A stretch of DNA of 64,000 nucleotides from Gimesia sp. (GTDB taxonomy: Bacteria > Planctomycetota > Planctomycetia > Planctomycetales > Planctomycetaceae), in the NCBI GenBank assembly GCA_002706765.1, contig PAJV01000078.1, positions 178,432 to 242,431 on the forward strand. Reading direction: 5' to 3'. Position numbers and translations under genes: made by a program. Of this stretch, positions 34,422 through 42,746 are shown one piece after another. The stretch's first letter is position 1; every line of letters starts with the position of its first letter. Below the pieces are notes generated by a model. That model was given only the letters and a program-made list of their open reading frames with translations. It made no database searches and was not told where the DNA came from.

Positions 34422-34476
34422 TGTGTGGCGACCTGAGAGACCGTTACACAAGTCGGTGACCTGAGAGACCACCGAT
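34422..34476 (+). ncRNA. Twin leader hairpins with identical 11-nt loop
   Basis: Hairpin 1 pairs TGTGTGGCG (34422-34430) with CGTTACACA (34442-34450); hairpin 2 pairs GTCGGTG (34452-34458) with CACCGAT (34470-34476). Both present the same loop ACCTGAGAGAC, while the stems differ completely in sequence yet pair. Different stems with a constant loop is what selection on RNA structure produces. One base separates them. They lie in the sigma-54 transcript, 343 nt before the pilin start. Confidence 0.6.
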
Positions 34477-34818
34477 GTCTGATTGACTGAAGCGGAGAGA
34501 ACTTCTGGTATTTACCCTGATTTTATGGTGAGTGAGGTAATTGAGTTCCGCCTCGAAAACCAGAAAAGGAAAGCCTGAGAAACTTTCCTCTCCCGCTTTA
34601 GCCAATCGGCGTTTTTCAATCGATCCACATTGTCAGTGACAGGGAAATGTCCCTGAGAGAATAACAACTTATCGTGCGACTGCAGGAATCAATCCGGTCA
34701 ACAGACAGGTTGATTTCGTGCTGGTCATTACTGTCATCGCTGGAGTGATTCTCCCGCGATGATCAAGCAGACTTTTCAATCAAAAACGCGGAACATCAAA
34801 ATAAAAAAGGAGCTTCCC

Positions 34819-35346
34819 ATGCATCAATTTGTAAAACACTTCTGGAACGATGAAAGTGGATTCGTTCTCTCTGCTGAACTGGTCATCATCCTGACGGTCG
34901 CTGTCTTGGCGATGATTGTCGGCTTGAGTTATGTTCAGACGGCTGTGGTCGGTGAGTTTTCCGATATCGGAAACGCGATTTCTTCGCTGAATCAAAGTTA
35001 CTCCTACAGTGGTTACTATTCACAAAGCTATTTTGGCAAGTTTAAAGCCTTCTATTCAGGATCGTGTTTCTTCGACTATCCTCGCGGCGGAGCGGTTCTG
35101 GGATATAACAGCTGCAATGTGGTGGGCAACGGTCTTAATTATGGGGGCACTCAAGGCAGTTACTCCGAAGATTTAGTACTGGAACCCGAGGTAGTGGATC
35201 AGCCCTGTGAGCTTTGTAAGCCAGGGACCGTTCATGAACAGAGAATCGAAGGGCCGGATCTGGATTGCCCGGGTTGCGTACCAGGCGAAGAGAAAGTGAT
35301 TCCTGAGCCACAGCCATTACCCACTCCCAATGTGCAACAGAAGTAA
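34819..35346 (+). CDS. Flp-like pilin with C-terminal CXXC motifs
   Basis: 175 residues from the ATG at 34819, behind AAAGGAGC. NDESGFVLSAELVIILTVAV and LAMIVGLSYVQTAVV form the prepilin signal and stalk helix, with the glutamate after the glycine cleavage site, like planctomycete Flp/TadE-type pilins. A tyrosine/serine-rich region follows (SSLNQSYSYSGYYSQSYFGK), then cysteines and a tail with two CXXC motifs (CELC, CPGC) and proline-rich end. The tail is unusual for a pilin; it could bind metal or form disulfides on the cell surface. Driven by the sigma-54 promoter, ending at the terminator at 35415. Confidence 0.75.
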   Translation: MHQFVKHFWNDESGFVLSAELVIILTVAVLAMIVGLSYVQTAVVGEFSDIGNAISSLNQSYSYSGYYSQSYFGKFKAFYSGSCFFDYPRGGAVLGYNSCNVVGNGLNYGGTQGSYSEDLVLEPEVVDQPCELCKPGTVHEQRIEGPDLDCPGCVPGEEKVIPEPQPLPTPNVQQK

Positions 35347-35678
35347 ATCGATGTGGGTTCAGGGGGGAGATCTATCCCCCCTCGAAGCCCACCTGACCGG
35401 GCATGTGGTAGCCGAAGGTCGACCAGTCTTTCCGATAAGAGGCTGGCCGACCTTTTTTGCTTTCAGCTAATCTGGTTCTGGTGGAACCGTTTGTCTGAAC
35501 CGGTTGAATTCAGCTTTGCTGATATACGGATGCTGTTAAGTTACAATCGAAACATAAGAACAGATAGTAGATTCCTACCATGGATTTTTTGAATTGATTC
35601 TATTGAAATTGAATCATTCATTCCCACGTTACTTCATGCCTGTATTTGGTTGCTGCTGTCAGACGGATCAAAACCAAG
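35347..35678. other. Gap between pilin and EF-Tu-like gene
   Basis: 330 bp between converging genes. Apart from the pilin terminator at 35415-35458 nothing is recognised. Confidence 0.4.
35415..35458 (+). terminator. Terminator after pilin gene
   Basis: AAGGTCG-ACCAGTCTT pairs with AAGAGGCTGG-CCGACCTT, with one or two mismatches, followed by six T. Confidence 0.75.
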
Positions 35679-35987
35679 TCAGAGTTTCTTCACAGTCCCT
35701 TCTCCCACAACTCTGGCTCCTTCTCGAATCAGAAATTCCATGCCGACCCTGATATTTTTTGAATGGAATTCATCCCAGCGTTTTTGCGGAAATCGAACAA
35801 AGGCTCGCACGGTAATCCCCAGTTCAAGGAGTACGCCTTCAGGGAGTTCAGGAAAAAACTGTGCGCCATCATAATCACCCCCGTTATAGTGAAACTGTCC
35901 TCGATACCCATTAAAGACACCGTTTTGACGTCCACCCTCTTCGGTTGTCAGATAACGAATTTCGACCTCGATTTCTCGGAAAATCAT
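35679..35987 (-). CDS. Stand-alone EF-Tu domain III-like protein
   Basis: 102 residues. The text follows the C-terminal beta-barrel of elongation factor Tu: EIEVEIRYLTTEEGGRQNGV, FNGYRGQFHYNGGDYDGAQF and at the end MEFLIREGARVVGEGTV compare with the EF-Tu blocks LTKEEGGRHTPFF, YRPQFYFR and RFAIREGGRTVGAGVV. No GTPase domain is encoded nearby. Such small proteins occur in some bacteria without a known role; interaction with EF-Tu partners is conceivable. It is transcribed in the same direction as the tRNA-Ala upstream, with a terminator between. Confidence 0.72.
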   Translation of the reverse strand: MIFREIEVEIRYLTTEEGGRQNGVFNGYRGQFHYNGGDYDGAQFFPELPEGVLLELGITVRAFVRFPQKRWDEFHSKNIRVGMEFLIREGARVVGEGTVKKL

Positions 35988-36142
35988 GCAGTCCAGAATT
36001 CTGTTTGAAGTAGGTTGACTACAGTTAGCATTGATTGATCTGATCTTAATGATGAGATTAAAGTAATGTGAAAGGACATTTGCTGGTCTCGAACAGAAAG
36101 AAGCTTCAGACAGACGAGTTTCAGCAACATTGATAATGCAAC

Positions 36143-36179
36143 AAAAAAAGCCACTTGCAAAAGTAATGCAAGTGGCTTT
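36143..36179 (-). terminator. Terminator after tRNA-Ala
   Basis: On the minus strand AAAGCCACTTGCA pairs with TGCAAGTGGCTTT, followed by a T-run, three bases after the tRNA 3' end. Confidence 0.85.
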
Positions 36180-36182
36180 GAG

Positions 36183-36255
36183 TGGAGGATACCGGGCTCG
36201 AACCGGTGACCTTTTGGCTGCCAGCCAAACGCTCTCCCAACTGAGCTAATCCCCC
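36183..36255 (-). tRNA. tRNA-Ala (GGC anticodon)
   Basis: A 73-nt cloverleaf: acceptor GGGGGAT/ATCCTCC, D arm GCTC-GAGC, anticodon stem TTTGG/CCAAA with loop CTGGCAG, T arm ACCGG-TTCGAGC-CCGGT. The anticodon is GGC and the acceptor has the G3-U70 pair that marks alanine tRNAs. The 3' CCA is not encoded. A terminator follows at once. Confidence 0.95.
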
Positions 36256-36493
36256 TGCAAGGTGTTGATTCCCGCTGAATCTAAGGCTAAGGATAGAAAA
36301 TAGTTTCGGCAATTCAAGAGCTGAGAAACAATCTAAATAAAAAAACGGTCAAAAATCGCCCTCATCAAACAAAATCAGGTCACTCCAAGTGGAAACAGGG
36401 TGCAGGCTTAGACGATTTTGCATGGGAACGGTGAACCCCGCGAGTGAAATGCGGCTCTGGTTGTGTGAACAGGCACAAGGATAATATGATGCC

Positions 36494-36509
36494 CCTGTTA
36501 CATAACAGG
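36494..36509. promoter_or_regulatory. Palindrome before the DinB-like gene
   Basis: CCTGTTA-CA-TAACAGG, perfect over seven-base arms, 29 bp before the ATG. CTGT...ACAG recalls gamma-proteobacterial LexA boxes but with a six-base rather than eight-base centre. lexA itself is the next gene. Confidence 0.45.
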
Positions 36510-36537
36510 ATTTACTGAACCGGTTCAGGGAGACTTC

Positions 36538-37101
36538 ATGGCAATTCGCACCATTTCTCGATTACATGAACACCGTCAATGGGTAAACCAGGCTTTGCTG
36601 GACTCGGCAGCCACACTCTCTGTTACATCGCTTCATCAAAGTTTTTCCATCGGCCAGGGATCTGTCTGGAAATCGCTGCTGCATCTGTATGGAGCGGAAT
36701 TCGTCTGGCTGGAAGCGTTGCAGGGGAACGAGTCTCCTGTGTTACCCGGTGATCTGGCAGATGACCTGCCGGGAAATCAACGGGGCGAAGGAGGGCTGGA
36801 ATCGCTGGAAGAGCTGCAGCAGAAATGGAAGGCGCAGGAACAACGGTGGGGGCAGTATCTCGACCAGCTTTCTGACGAGATGCTGGATGAAATGGTCTGT
36901 AAGCGAAGTACGAGTAGTGGAAAGGGACGCGTGCATCAGACACGCCGTGAAGATATTCTTCTGCATGTTTGTACGCACGCGCAATACACCACCGCGCAGG
37001 TCGTCAACATGCTGCGGCAGCTTGGTGTGGAACCGCTGCCGGCAACAATGTTGATTACCCTCGCTCGAACGCAGATGGCATTGCTGACTGACCAGGAATA
37101 G
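36538..37101 (+). CDS. DinB-family protein
   Basis: 187 residues, four-helix bundle layout. LHEHRQWVNQALLDSAATL near the start, WKSLLHLYGAEFVWLEALQG (first metal histidine), and LHVCTHAQYTTAQVVNMLRQ (H-x3-H at about residue 143) give the three-histidine metal site of the DinB/YfiT superfamily. Family members act as metal-dependent thiol or bacillithiol/mycothiol S-transferases or are of unknown role; the founding B. subtilis DinB is DNA-damage induced. A perfect palindrome lies just upstream and lexA is convergent, 15 bp away. Confidence 0.8.
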   Translation: MAIRTISRLHEHRQWVNQALLDSAATLSVTSLHQSFSIGQGSVWKSLLHLYGAEFVWLEALQGNESPVLPGDLADDLPGNQRGEGGLESLEELQQKWKAQEQRWGQYLDQLSDEMLDEMVCKRSTSSGKGRVHQTRREDILLHVCTHAQYTTAQVVNMLRQLGVEPLPATMLITLARTQMALLTDQE

Positions 37102-37116
37102 CCAGGCCGCAGTTGC

Positions 37117-37725
37117 TCAGTTAAATTTTCGGATGACACCCTTCACAACGCCCAGAACCTGGACGTCGGTGGAATAAATGGGTGACATGGTCGAGTTGGC
37201 GGGTTCGAGTCGCACCCGGTCAGCTTCCTGATAGAAGCGTTTCAGTGTGGCTTCCTGGTTATCAACCAGGGCAACCACAATCTCACCCTGCTGACAGGTC
37301 TCCTGCTTTTTGACAACGACAAAATCTCCGTCTTGAATCTGTGCTTCAATCATGGAGTTGCCTTTGACTTTCAGGCAGAAATTATCACCACTCTCAAACA
37401 GAGCACTGAAATCAACCTGTGCATCATCTGCTGCCGGGGGAATGATAGGTGTTCCCGCCTGCAATGAACCGGAAAAAGTGACATTGGCCGGTTTTTGTGC
37501 ATTGTCACAGAGTTGAATGGAACGAGATATATGGGACTTGCGTTTAATGAGCCCTTTTCGTTCCAGGGCTTTGAGGTGTCCCATGACACCATTGGGAGAT
37601 CGGATATCGAATGCGTCACCAATTTCTCGAACAGTAGGACCATAGCCCCGGTTGACAATTTTGTCTTTCAGAAATTGATAAATCGCCAGTTGCCGCTCCG
37701 TCAATTTGACGTTTTGATTAATCAT
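37117..37725 (-). CDS. lexA: LexA repressor
   Basis: 202 residues, the normal length. The winged-helix domain reads LTERQLAIYQFLKDKIVNRG and YGPTVREIGDAFDIRSPNGV; the autocleavage site is Ala90-Gly91 (SLQAGTPI), the nucleophile Ser124 (KGNSMIEAQ) and the general base Lys162 (EATLKRF). LexA represses the SOS regulon and cleaves itself when RecA is activated. GAGGA lies seven bases before the ATG. The palindrome at 37784-37799 is a likely autoregulatory operator. Confidence 0.95.
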   Translation of the reverse strand: MINQNVKLTERQLAIYQFLKDKIVNRGYGPTVREIGDAFDIRSPNGVMGHLKALERKGLIKRKSHISRSIQLCDNAQKPANVTFSGSLQAGTPIIPPAADDAQVDFSALFESGDNFCLKVKGNSMIEAQIQDGDFVVVKKQETCQQGEIVVALVDNQEATLKRFYQEADRVRLEPANSTMSPIYSTDVQVLGVVKGVIRKFN

Positions 37726-37783
37726 GCCTGCTTCCTCATCTTAGACACTATCGCTAAACGGTTACACCATAGTGATTTCACGT

Positions 37784-37804
37784 TGAAAAATGATTTTCAC
37801 TATA
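37784..37804 (-). promoter_or_regulatory. Candidate LexA operator and -10 box
   Basis: TGAAAA-N4-TTTTCA (37784-37799) is a perfect inverted repeat 59 bp upstream of lexA, directly abutting a TATAGT (37799-37804, minus strand) that could be the -10 box. A shorter GTGA-TT-TCAC lies just inside. No clear -35 box. Confidence 0.45.
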
Positions 37805-37944
37805 CAATGGCCCGTCTTTACACTAATGGACTCATGAGAACCCAAAACCTAACACAGTTTTCAGCAAATCTGTGTAAGTTGTTGCGAAAGCGAAAGATGT
37901 GAGGGAGGCACATCGCTAAAGCAGGTAAAGTACAAATAATGATA

Positions 37945-40900
37945 TCAACTGGTGACTTCTGCTGCAAAGGCTTCACAGGCAACCTGCTTGATTTTTGCCA
38001 GATCAAGTTTGCCTGTGCCCAGCAGGGGGATCGTTTCGACTTCCAGAAAACTGTCGCTGGAAGGCATCCAGAGATTCGGCAGATTTTCGCTGGCGAGTCT
38101 TTTGAGGATTTCGTCAACGGAGATCTGCAGTCGTTTATGCAGGACGATCAGCCGTTCCCCTTTTTTGGGATCGGGAACGGAGGTTACTGCAACCTGGACT
38201 TCGGGTTCATCTTCCTCCGGGTTATTCACAATATCGATGATGAGTTCTTCAATCCGGAGATGGGGAACCATTTCTCCCCCGATTTTGGAGAAGCGTGTCT
38301 GCCTGCCGGTGATGGTGATGAAACCTTCCGCATCGATTATGGCGATGTCACCGGTATTGTACCAGCCATCGATAATAACCTCCGCTGTTTTTTCGGGATT
38401 ATTCAGATAGCCCTTCATGACATTGGGGCCCTTGATAAACAGCAGGCCTTCCTCACCGTCAGGAAGATCCTCCCTGGTTTCCGGATGAACCGTTTTGGCC
38501 ATCACACAGGGGATGGGGCGCCCCACGGTTCCGGGTTTGGCACTGACTTCCGTCGGGTCCAGTTGTCGTGTGGGAGGCACGTTGACCGCCGCGACCGGAG
38601 ACAGCTCTGTTGTGCCGTATCCTTCGGTCGGGAAAATTCCAAACTTCTCCTCGAATTCTTTTGCCAGGCTCTGGGGCAGTTTTTCTGCACCGGTAATCAC
38701 AATATCCAGCGACTGGAATTGTTCCCGGGTGCAGCGTTTCAGATAGTGCCTGAGAAACGTCGGCGTGGAAGTGAACAGGGTCACTTTATATTTCTCGATC
38801 ATTTTCCCCACGGTGCGGGCGTCGGTGGGATTAAAGTGAAAACAGGATCGCATGTTGCGGGCGAAAGGCATCCAGAGTGCAATCGTGTAACCGAACGAAT
38901 GAAAGAAAGGCAGGATTCCCAGAATGCAGTCGCTGGGGGCGAGTTGCAGCAGGTCATCCGCGGAATTGATGTTGGAAATAATGTTATGGTGGGTCAGCAT
39001 AACCCCCTTGGGGCGTCCTGTTGAACCGGAAGTGAATATGACCGTACTCAGATCGTCTGAGCTGACCTTGTGCAGGCCAATGAAACGTTCGATCAACCAG
39101 GCCGGCATAATGTAAGCCATGAACAGGCTGACTAGTTTGTCCAACAGCGAAGCTATGAGTTTGATCTCATCGACCAGCACCACATTCGCTTCCATTTCAA
39201 TGGGTCTTTTTTCCAGGAACTTACTGCTGGTGAGCACGGTTTTTATGCCGGCTTCTTTAATACAGTAATTGATATCGCTGTCAGATAATGTGTAGTTCAG
39301 ATTGATGGGGACACGGCCCGATATCGCGAGGCTGGCATTCACCGCGCATCCGCCTACGGAAGGGGGCAGCAGGACGCCGACCATGTTTTCCTCCTGCTTC
39401 AACACGTACCTGTTAAGCAGTCGCCGCATCATCAGCGCGCCGGTTAATAATTTTCCGCCCGTCAGTTCCACGCCTGTGGAGTCAGCCACTTTTTGCTGGA
39501 AACGTCGGCTCTTACATTTTCTCAGAAACAACCTTGGCGCTATCATTTGATATGTCTTTCGAAAATTGGCAGATTCGACCCCCAGGTTTTGCACCACTTT
39601 ACGCACATGCTTTTCATTCTCGGGATGAAGAATGGGCTTCCCGAATCGAATCGACACGGGATAAGGCCACCTGCGGGGTTTTTTCCAGAAAAATTTTCCG
39701 CCATGAAAACTAAAGATGCTCCCCCAGAGTTCATCAATGTAGACCGGAATCACCGGAGCGCCGGTGCCTTTAATGATTTTCATCAGACCCGACTGAAATG
39801 GCTGCAGGTAACCCGAACGGGTTAATTTACCTTCCGCAAAGATACAGACTAATTCTCCATTTTCAATGGCAGATCGTGCGGTTTTTATGGAGTGCATTAA
39901 TGCTTTAGGGCCATCTTCCACGTTGATGGGGATCGTATTATACAGCTTTGTGAGCCAGGCAACCCAGGGTCCCTGGACGTAAGTGGAATAGGCAATCATG
40001 CGGACCGGACGCGTGGATGTCAGGATCAGGAAGACGCCATCCAGCCAGGAGACATGATTGGCAACCAGCAGCGCGCCCCCTTTGGGAGGCAGATTTTTCA
40101 CCCCTTTCACGCGCAGTTTATAGATCGTGCAACTGACCAGCCAGACCATGAAGCGGATCGTCGCATTCGGGAGCAGCTTGAAAATATAGATGCCAACGGG
40201 GATGGTGAGCAGTCCCAGAACCATGAAGATCTGGCTGGCCGACATTTCGAGTTTGGCCTGCATCACCCAGAAACCAAAGGAGGCGATCAGGATGAACAGA
40301 AACGCCAGGAAGTTGGCAGCTGCCAGGATACTGCCTCGCGTTTCCACATCACTGCGGTGTTGCAGAAATGTTTCCAGGGGGATGTCAAACAGTCCGGAGC
40401 TGACCCCCAGCAGAAACAGCCAGAGCAGGGAGAGGCCATATAACAGTTGCGAGTTTGATTCGGATCCGGGGATCACGCTGTTTCCGGTGAAGTAGAGCAG
40501 TAGAGACGTCATGACGATGCCTGCAGCGCCCAGCGGCACAATTCCCAGTTCGATACGCCCGGACGACCAGACACCCGCCAGGATACTTCCCAGTGCCACG
40601 CCGAAAACCAGGATTCCCAGCAGGGGGCCGATATCTTTCTGAGTCAGATTCAGTTCGTTGATGCCATAGGTATCCACATTCATCTGGGCCATTGATGCCA
40701 GCATCCAGAAAAAAGCGACCCCTAAAGCCGTTCTTAACAGAGGGGTACTGCTGGTAAGCAGTTTCATCTGATGCACGGTCTCTTTTACAGGATTATAGGG
40801 AAATACCCGATCGGGGGCAGCCGGTTCCAGCTTCCTGATTTTGAGGCTGGCGAGGGTTCCCAGCAAAGCGACTCCCACGAGAGTGCACGCAGCGAAGCTG

Positions 40901-41472
40901 ATCTCAGAAAATGAACCGGAGACAGACAGACTCGGTTGCGAAAAGTGGTACAGGTAATTGCCTGCGATAAATCCCATGGCCGAGGAAACGACGGTCGTCA
41001 GACCCATGATCCCGTTACCGCGCGAGAGGCGATTATCGCGAAGCATTTCGGGGATACTGCCGAATTTGGCCGGACCAAACAACGCGCTTTGACAGCCCAT
41101 GAGGGCCACGATGAAAAACAGCAGATAGAGATTCCCGATCTGAACGGCGCAGACCCCAGCAATCATGATGATGATTTCGGCGACTTTGCAGGCGATGATC
41201 ACCGTGCGTTTACTGAACCGGTCTGCCAGGTAACCGGCGACACTGGCCAGCAGCAGGTAGGGGAGTGTAAAGCAGGCCAGTCCCAGGGAGAGGGCATTCG
41301 CATCACCAATCTCCGGTTTGGCGATCGGAATGATGAACCAGCGAAACATATTGTCATTCATCGCGCCCAGGAACTGAGTTGCCAGCAACGCCAGAAAGGA
41401 GGGTGAGTTCAGCGTCCCTTTGCGTACACCGCGATTTCGAGGTTGTGATTTGGCGGTGATCGTTGAATTCAT
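37945..41472 (-). CDS. LplT-PlsC-Aas fusion (lysophospholipid flippase/acyltransferase/acyl-ACP synthetase)
   Basis: 1175 residues in three parts. Residues 1-440 form a 12-helix MFS/LplT-type transporter (FLALLATQFLGAMNDNMFRW, GYLADRFSKRTVII). Residues 450-640 are a PlsC acyltransferase with NHVSWLDG (472-479) and FAEGKLTRSG. Residues 690-1175 are an AMP-forming acyl synthetase with IFTSGSTGRPKGV (812-824), EGYGTTELSP, GWYNTGDIAIID and a C-terminal lysine region LLGTGKLDLAKIK. Together they would flip lysophospholipids inward, activate a fatty acid and re-acylate. In E. coli LplT and Aas are two proteins; here one chain does all. Confidence 0.9.
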   Translation of the reverse strand: MNSTITAKSQPRNRGVRKGTLNSPSFLALLATQFLGAMNDNMFRWFIIPIAKPEIGDANALSLGLACFTLPYLLLASVAGYLADRFSKRTVIIACKVAEIIIMIAGVCAVQIGNLYLLFFIVALMGCQSALFGPAKFGSIPEMLRDNRLSRGNGIMGLTTVVSSAMGFIAGNYLYHFSQPSLSVSGSFSEISFAACTLVGVALLGTLASLKIRKLEPAAPDRVFPYNPVKETVHQMKLLTSSTPLLRTALGVAFFWMLASMAQMNVDTYGINELNLTQKDIGPLLGILVFGVALGSILAGVWSSGRIELGIVPLGAAGIVMTSLLLYFTGNSVIPGSESNSQLLYGLSLLWLFLLGVSSGLFDIPLETFLQHRSDVETRGSILAAANFLAFLFILIASFGFWVMQAKLEMSASQIFMVLGLLTIPVGIYIFKLLPNATIRFMVWLVSCTIYKLRVKGVKNLPPKGGALLVANHVSWLDGVFLILTSTRPVRMIAYSTYVQGPWVAWLTKLYNTIPINVEDGPKALMHSIKTARSAIENGELVCIFAEGKLTRSGYLQPFQSGLMKIIKGTGAPVIPVYIDELWGSIFSFHGGKFFWKKPRRWPYPVSIRFGKPILHPENEKHVRKVVQNLGVESANFRKTYQMIAPRLFLRKCKSRRFQQKVADSTGVELTGGKLLTGALMMRRLLNRYVLKQEENMVGVLLPPSVGGCAVNASLAISGRVPINLNYTLSDSDINYCIKEAGIKTVLTSSKFLEKRPIEMEANVVLVDEIKLIASLLDKLVSLFMAYIMPAWLIERFIGLHKVSSDDLSTVIFTSGSTGRPKGVMLTHHNIISNINSADDLLQLAPSDCILGILPFFHSFGYTIALWMPFARNMRSCFHFNPTDARTVGKMIEKYKVTLFTSTPTFLRHYLKRCTREQFQSLDIVITGAEKLPQSLAKEFEEKFGIFPTEGYGTTELSPVAAVNVPPTRQLDPTEVSAKPGTVGRPIPCVMAKTVHPETREDLPDGEEGLLFIKGPNVMKGYLNNPEKTAEVIIDGWYNTGDIAIIDAEGFITITGRQTRFSKIGGEMVPHLRIEELIIDIVNNPEEDEPEVQVAVTSVPDPKKGERLIVLHKRLQISVDEILKRLASENLPNLWMPSSDSFLEVETIPLLGTGKLDLAKIKQVACEAFAAEVTS

Positions 41473-41768
41473 GTTGTTGAGTGATCCAGGTATTCTGACG
41501 GCTTGTTGAAAACGTCTGCGTTTCAGTCAGGCTGATTTCAATTTCGAACGCGGGAAACTTACTTGATAGAGAAGCAATCAAAGTACTCACTTCGAAGAAG
41601 GCGAAGTGCAGCCGAAAATATCACGCTGAAATTCAGGGCGATGGAAAAGCAAGGGGCATACTATTCCAAAAAGCATTTGTCTGTAAAGACTTAAGATATT
41701 GATTGGCTCAAAAGTCTCTACAGGTTGCAGGTTTTGGTGTATGTATGTCCTGTGCCGGGCTGTCAGGC

Positions 41769-42746
41769 TCAGGGGATAAAGGTGAAGGTTCCCGAATTCT
41801 TTTCTGCCAATTCGCGCATCGCCTGTTCTCCTTCCAGGCTGCCAAAGCAAATGCCATTCACCGTAATCTGGTGATTGCGGGATTTCTGCGCGGCGACTTT
41901 ATTGAAGGACTTCACAATGACCGGGTCGAACTCACCGTCGGTCAGAAAGTAAATCGTATCGGGCTTTAATTTCAGAGCCAGCAGCAAAGCCTGATAAGGT
42001 TCCGTCATGCCGATACCTGGTACGCGGGCCACCCAGGTAAGGAATTTCTGTTTTGCCTGACTGGTTGCAGGTTGCAGGTCAGACGCGGGCATGGGGATGG
42101 CGATGTCACTGAAGAAAATGACAAAAAACTGCTGACTTTCGTCCATAGACTGGATGGCACGCGCCAGTTCAAGCTTAACGCGACCCAGTCTGGTTTTTCC
42201 CTCACTTTCATGCGGGAAATTCATGCTCTTGGATGAATCGACCACGTACACGATTCTTTTACTTTGGGGTTTGATCCCGAAAAATTTGCCGTTTCCGTTG
42301 CCTGTTCCAGAATCGCCCGTCTGATTGCCCAGTGCCGTTGAGGTCAGCAGAGCACCCACGATCTCTGAACCGTATTTCGTGGTCAGTGCTTCTTCAAATT
42401 GAGTCGCCTGTGGAAGTGGTCCCTGTAAATAAGACGATTGTGATTCAGGATCTGGCGCAGAAGTACGCTCAACAAGCGGGGGTAATTTGGAAAGCAGAGC
42501 AGAGCTGCGGGGGCTTTCTTTCTGTTTTGTGACCGGTGTCAGTTCCAGTAATTCTGGTTCAGGTTGATTTTGTTCAGGAGCCCAGCGGGTCTGGATAAGA
42601 TCTGACGCGGGCGAACGTCGTGTTTCAAATTGGTGTTCGAAAACCAGTGACAGCCAGCCGATGACAATCAGATGCACCAGCGTGGAGACTCCCAGCCCCT
42701 GATTCCAGCGCGATTGTGAATCAGAATGTGGGGATGGGTGCTGCAT
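41769..42746 (-). CDS. VWA-domain membrane protein
   Basis: 325 residues from the ATG at 42746 (AAGAG upstream). One membrane helix (LGVSTLVHLIVIGWLSLVF, about residues 17-36) is followed by a proline/serine-rich linker and a von Willebrand factor A domain: RIVYVVDSSKSMNFPHE (a DxSxS MIDAS motif), ARAIQSMDESQQFFVIFFSD and IYFLTDGEFDPVIVKSF. VWA domains bind ligands through a metal ion. The gene is divergent from the DCC-family gene. A longer start at 42854 lacks support. Confidence 0.82.
   Translation of the reverse strand: MQHPSPHSDSQSRWNQGLGVSTLVHLIVIGWLSLVFEHQFETRRSPASDLIQTRWAPEQNQPEPELLELTPVTKQKESPRSSALLSKLPPLVERTSAPDPESQSSYLQGPLPQATQFEEALTTKYGSEIVGALLTSTALGNQTGDSGTGNGNGKFFGIKPQSKRIVYVVDSSKSMNFPHESEGKTRLGRVKLELARAIQSMDESQQFFVIFFSDIAIPMPASDLQPATSQAKQKFLTWVARVPGIGMTEPYQALLLALKLKPDTIYFLTDGEFDPVIVKSFNKVAAQKSRNHQITVNGICFGSLEGEQAMRELAEKNSGTFTFIP

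Larger units (their letters stand above)
33760..34818. other. 1-kb non-coding region upstream of pilin
   Basis: No gene is supported on either strand. It contains, in order: a palindrome TTGTTCC-A-GGAACAA (34043-34057), ATCGAT-ATA-ATCGAT (34084-34098), a sigma-54 promoter (34284-34298), twin hairpins with the same loop (34422-34476) and a further small hairpin AGGGA-AATG-TCCCT (about 34642-34655). Downstream of the promoter this is a leader of about 510 nt for the pilin gene. Confidence 0.6.

Noticed and set aside
34431-34469. TPP riboswitch, because the loops contain CTGAGA
   Set aside because: CTGAGA is a core element of the THI box, but the other conserved parts (the GGGTGC start, the ACCTGA-TCTGG segment and the closing helix) are missing, and the motif here is duplicated in simple hairpins in front of a pilin.
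37939-39024. Long plus-strand frame of 361 codons
   Set aside because: It is antisense to the conserved AMP-ligase domain of the LplT-PlsC-Aas fusion and has no ribosome site or family likeness.
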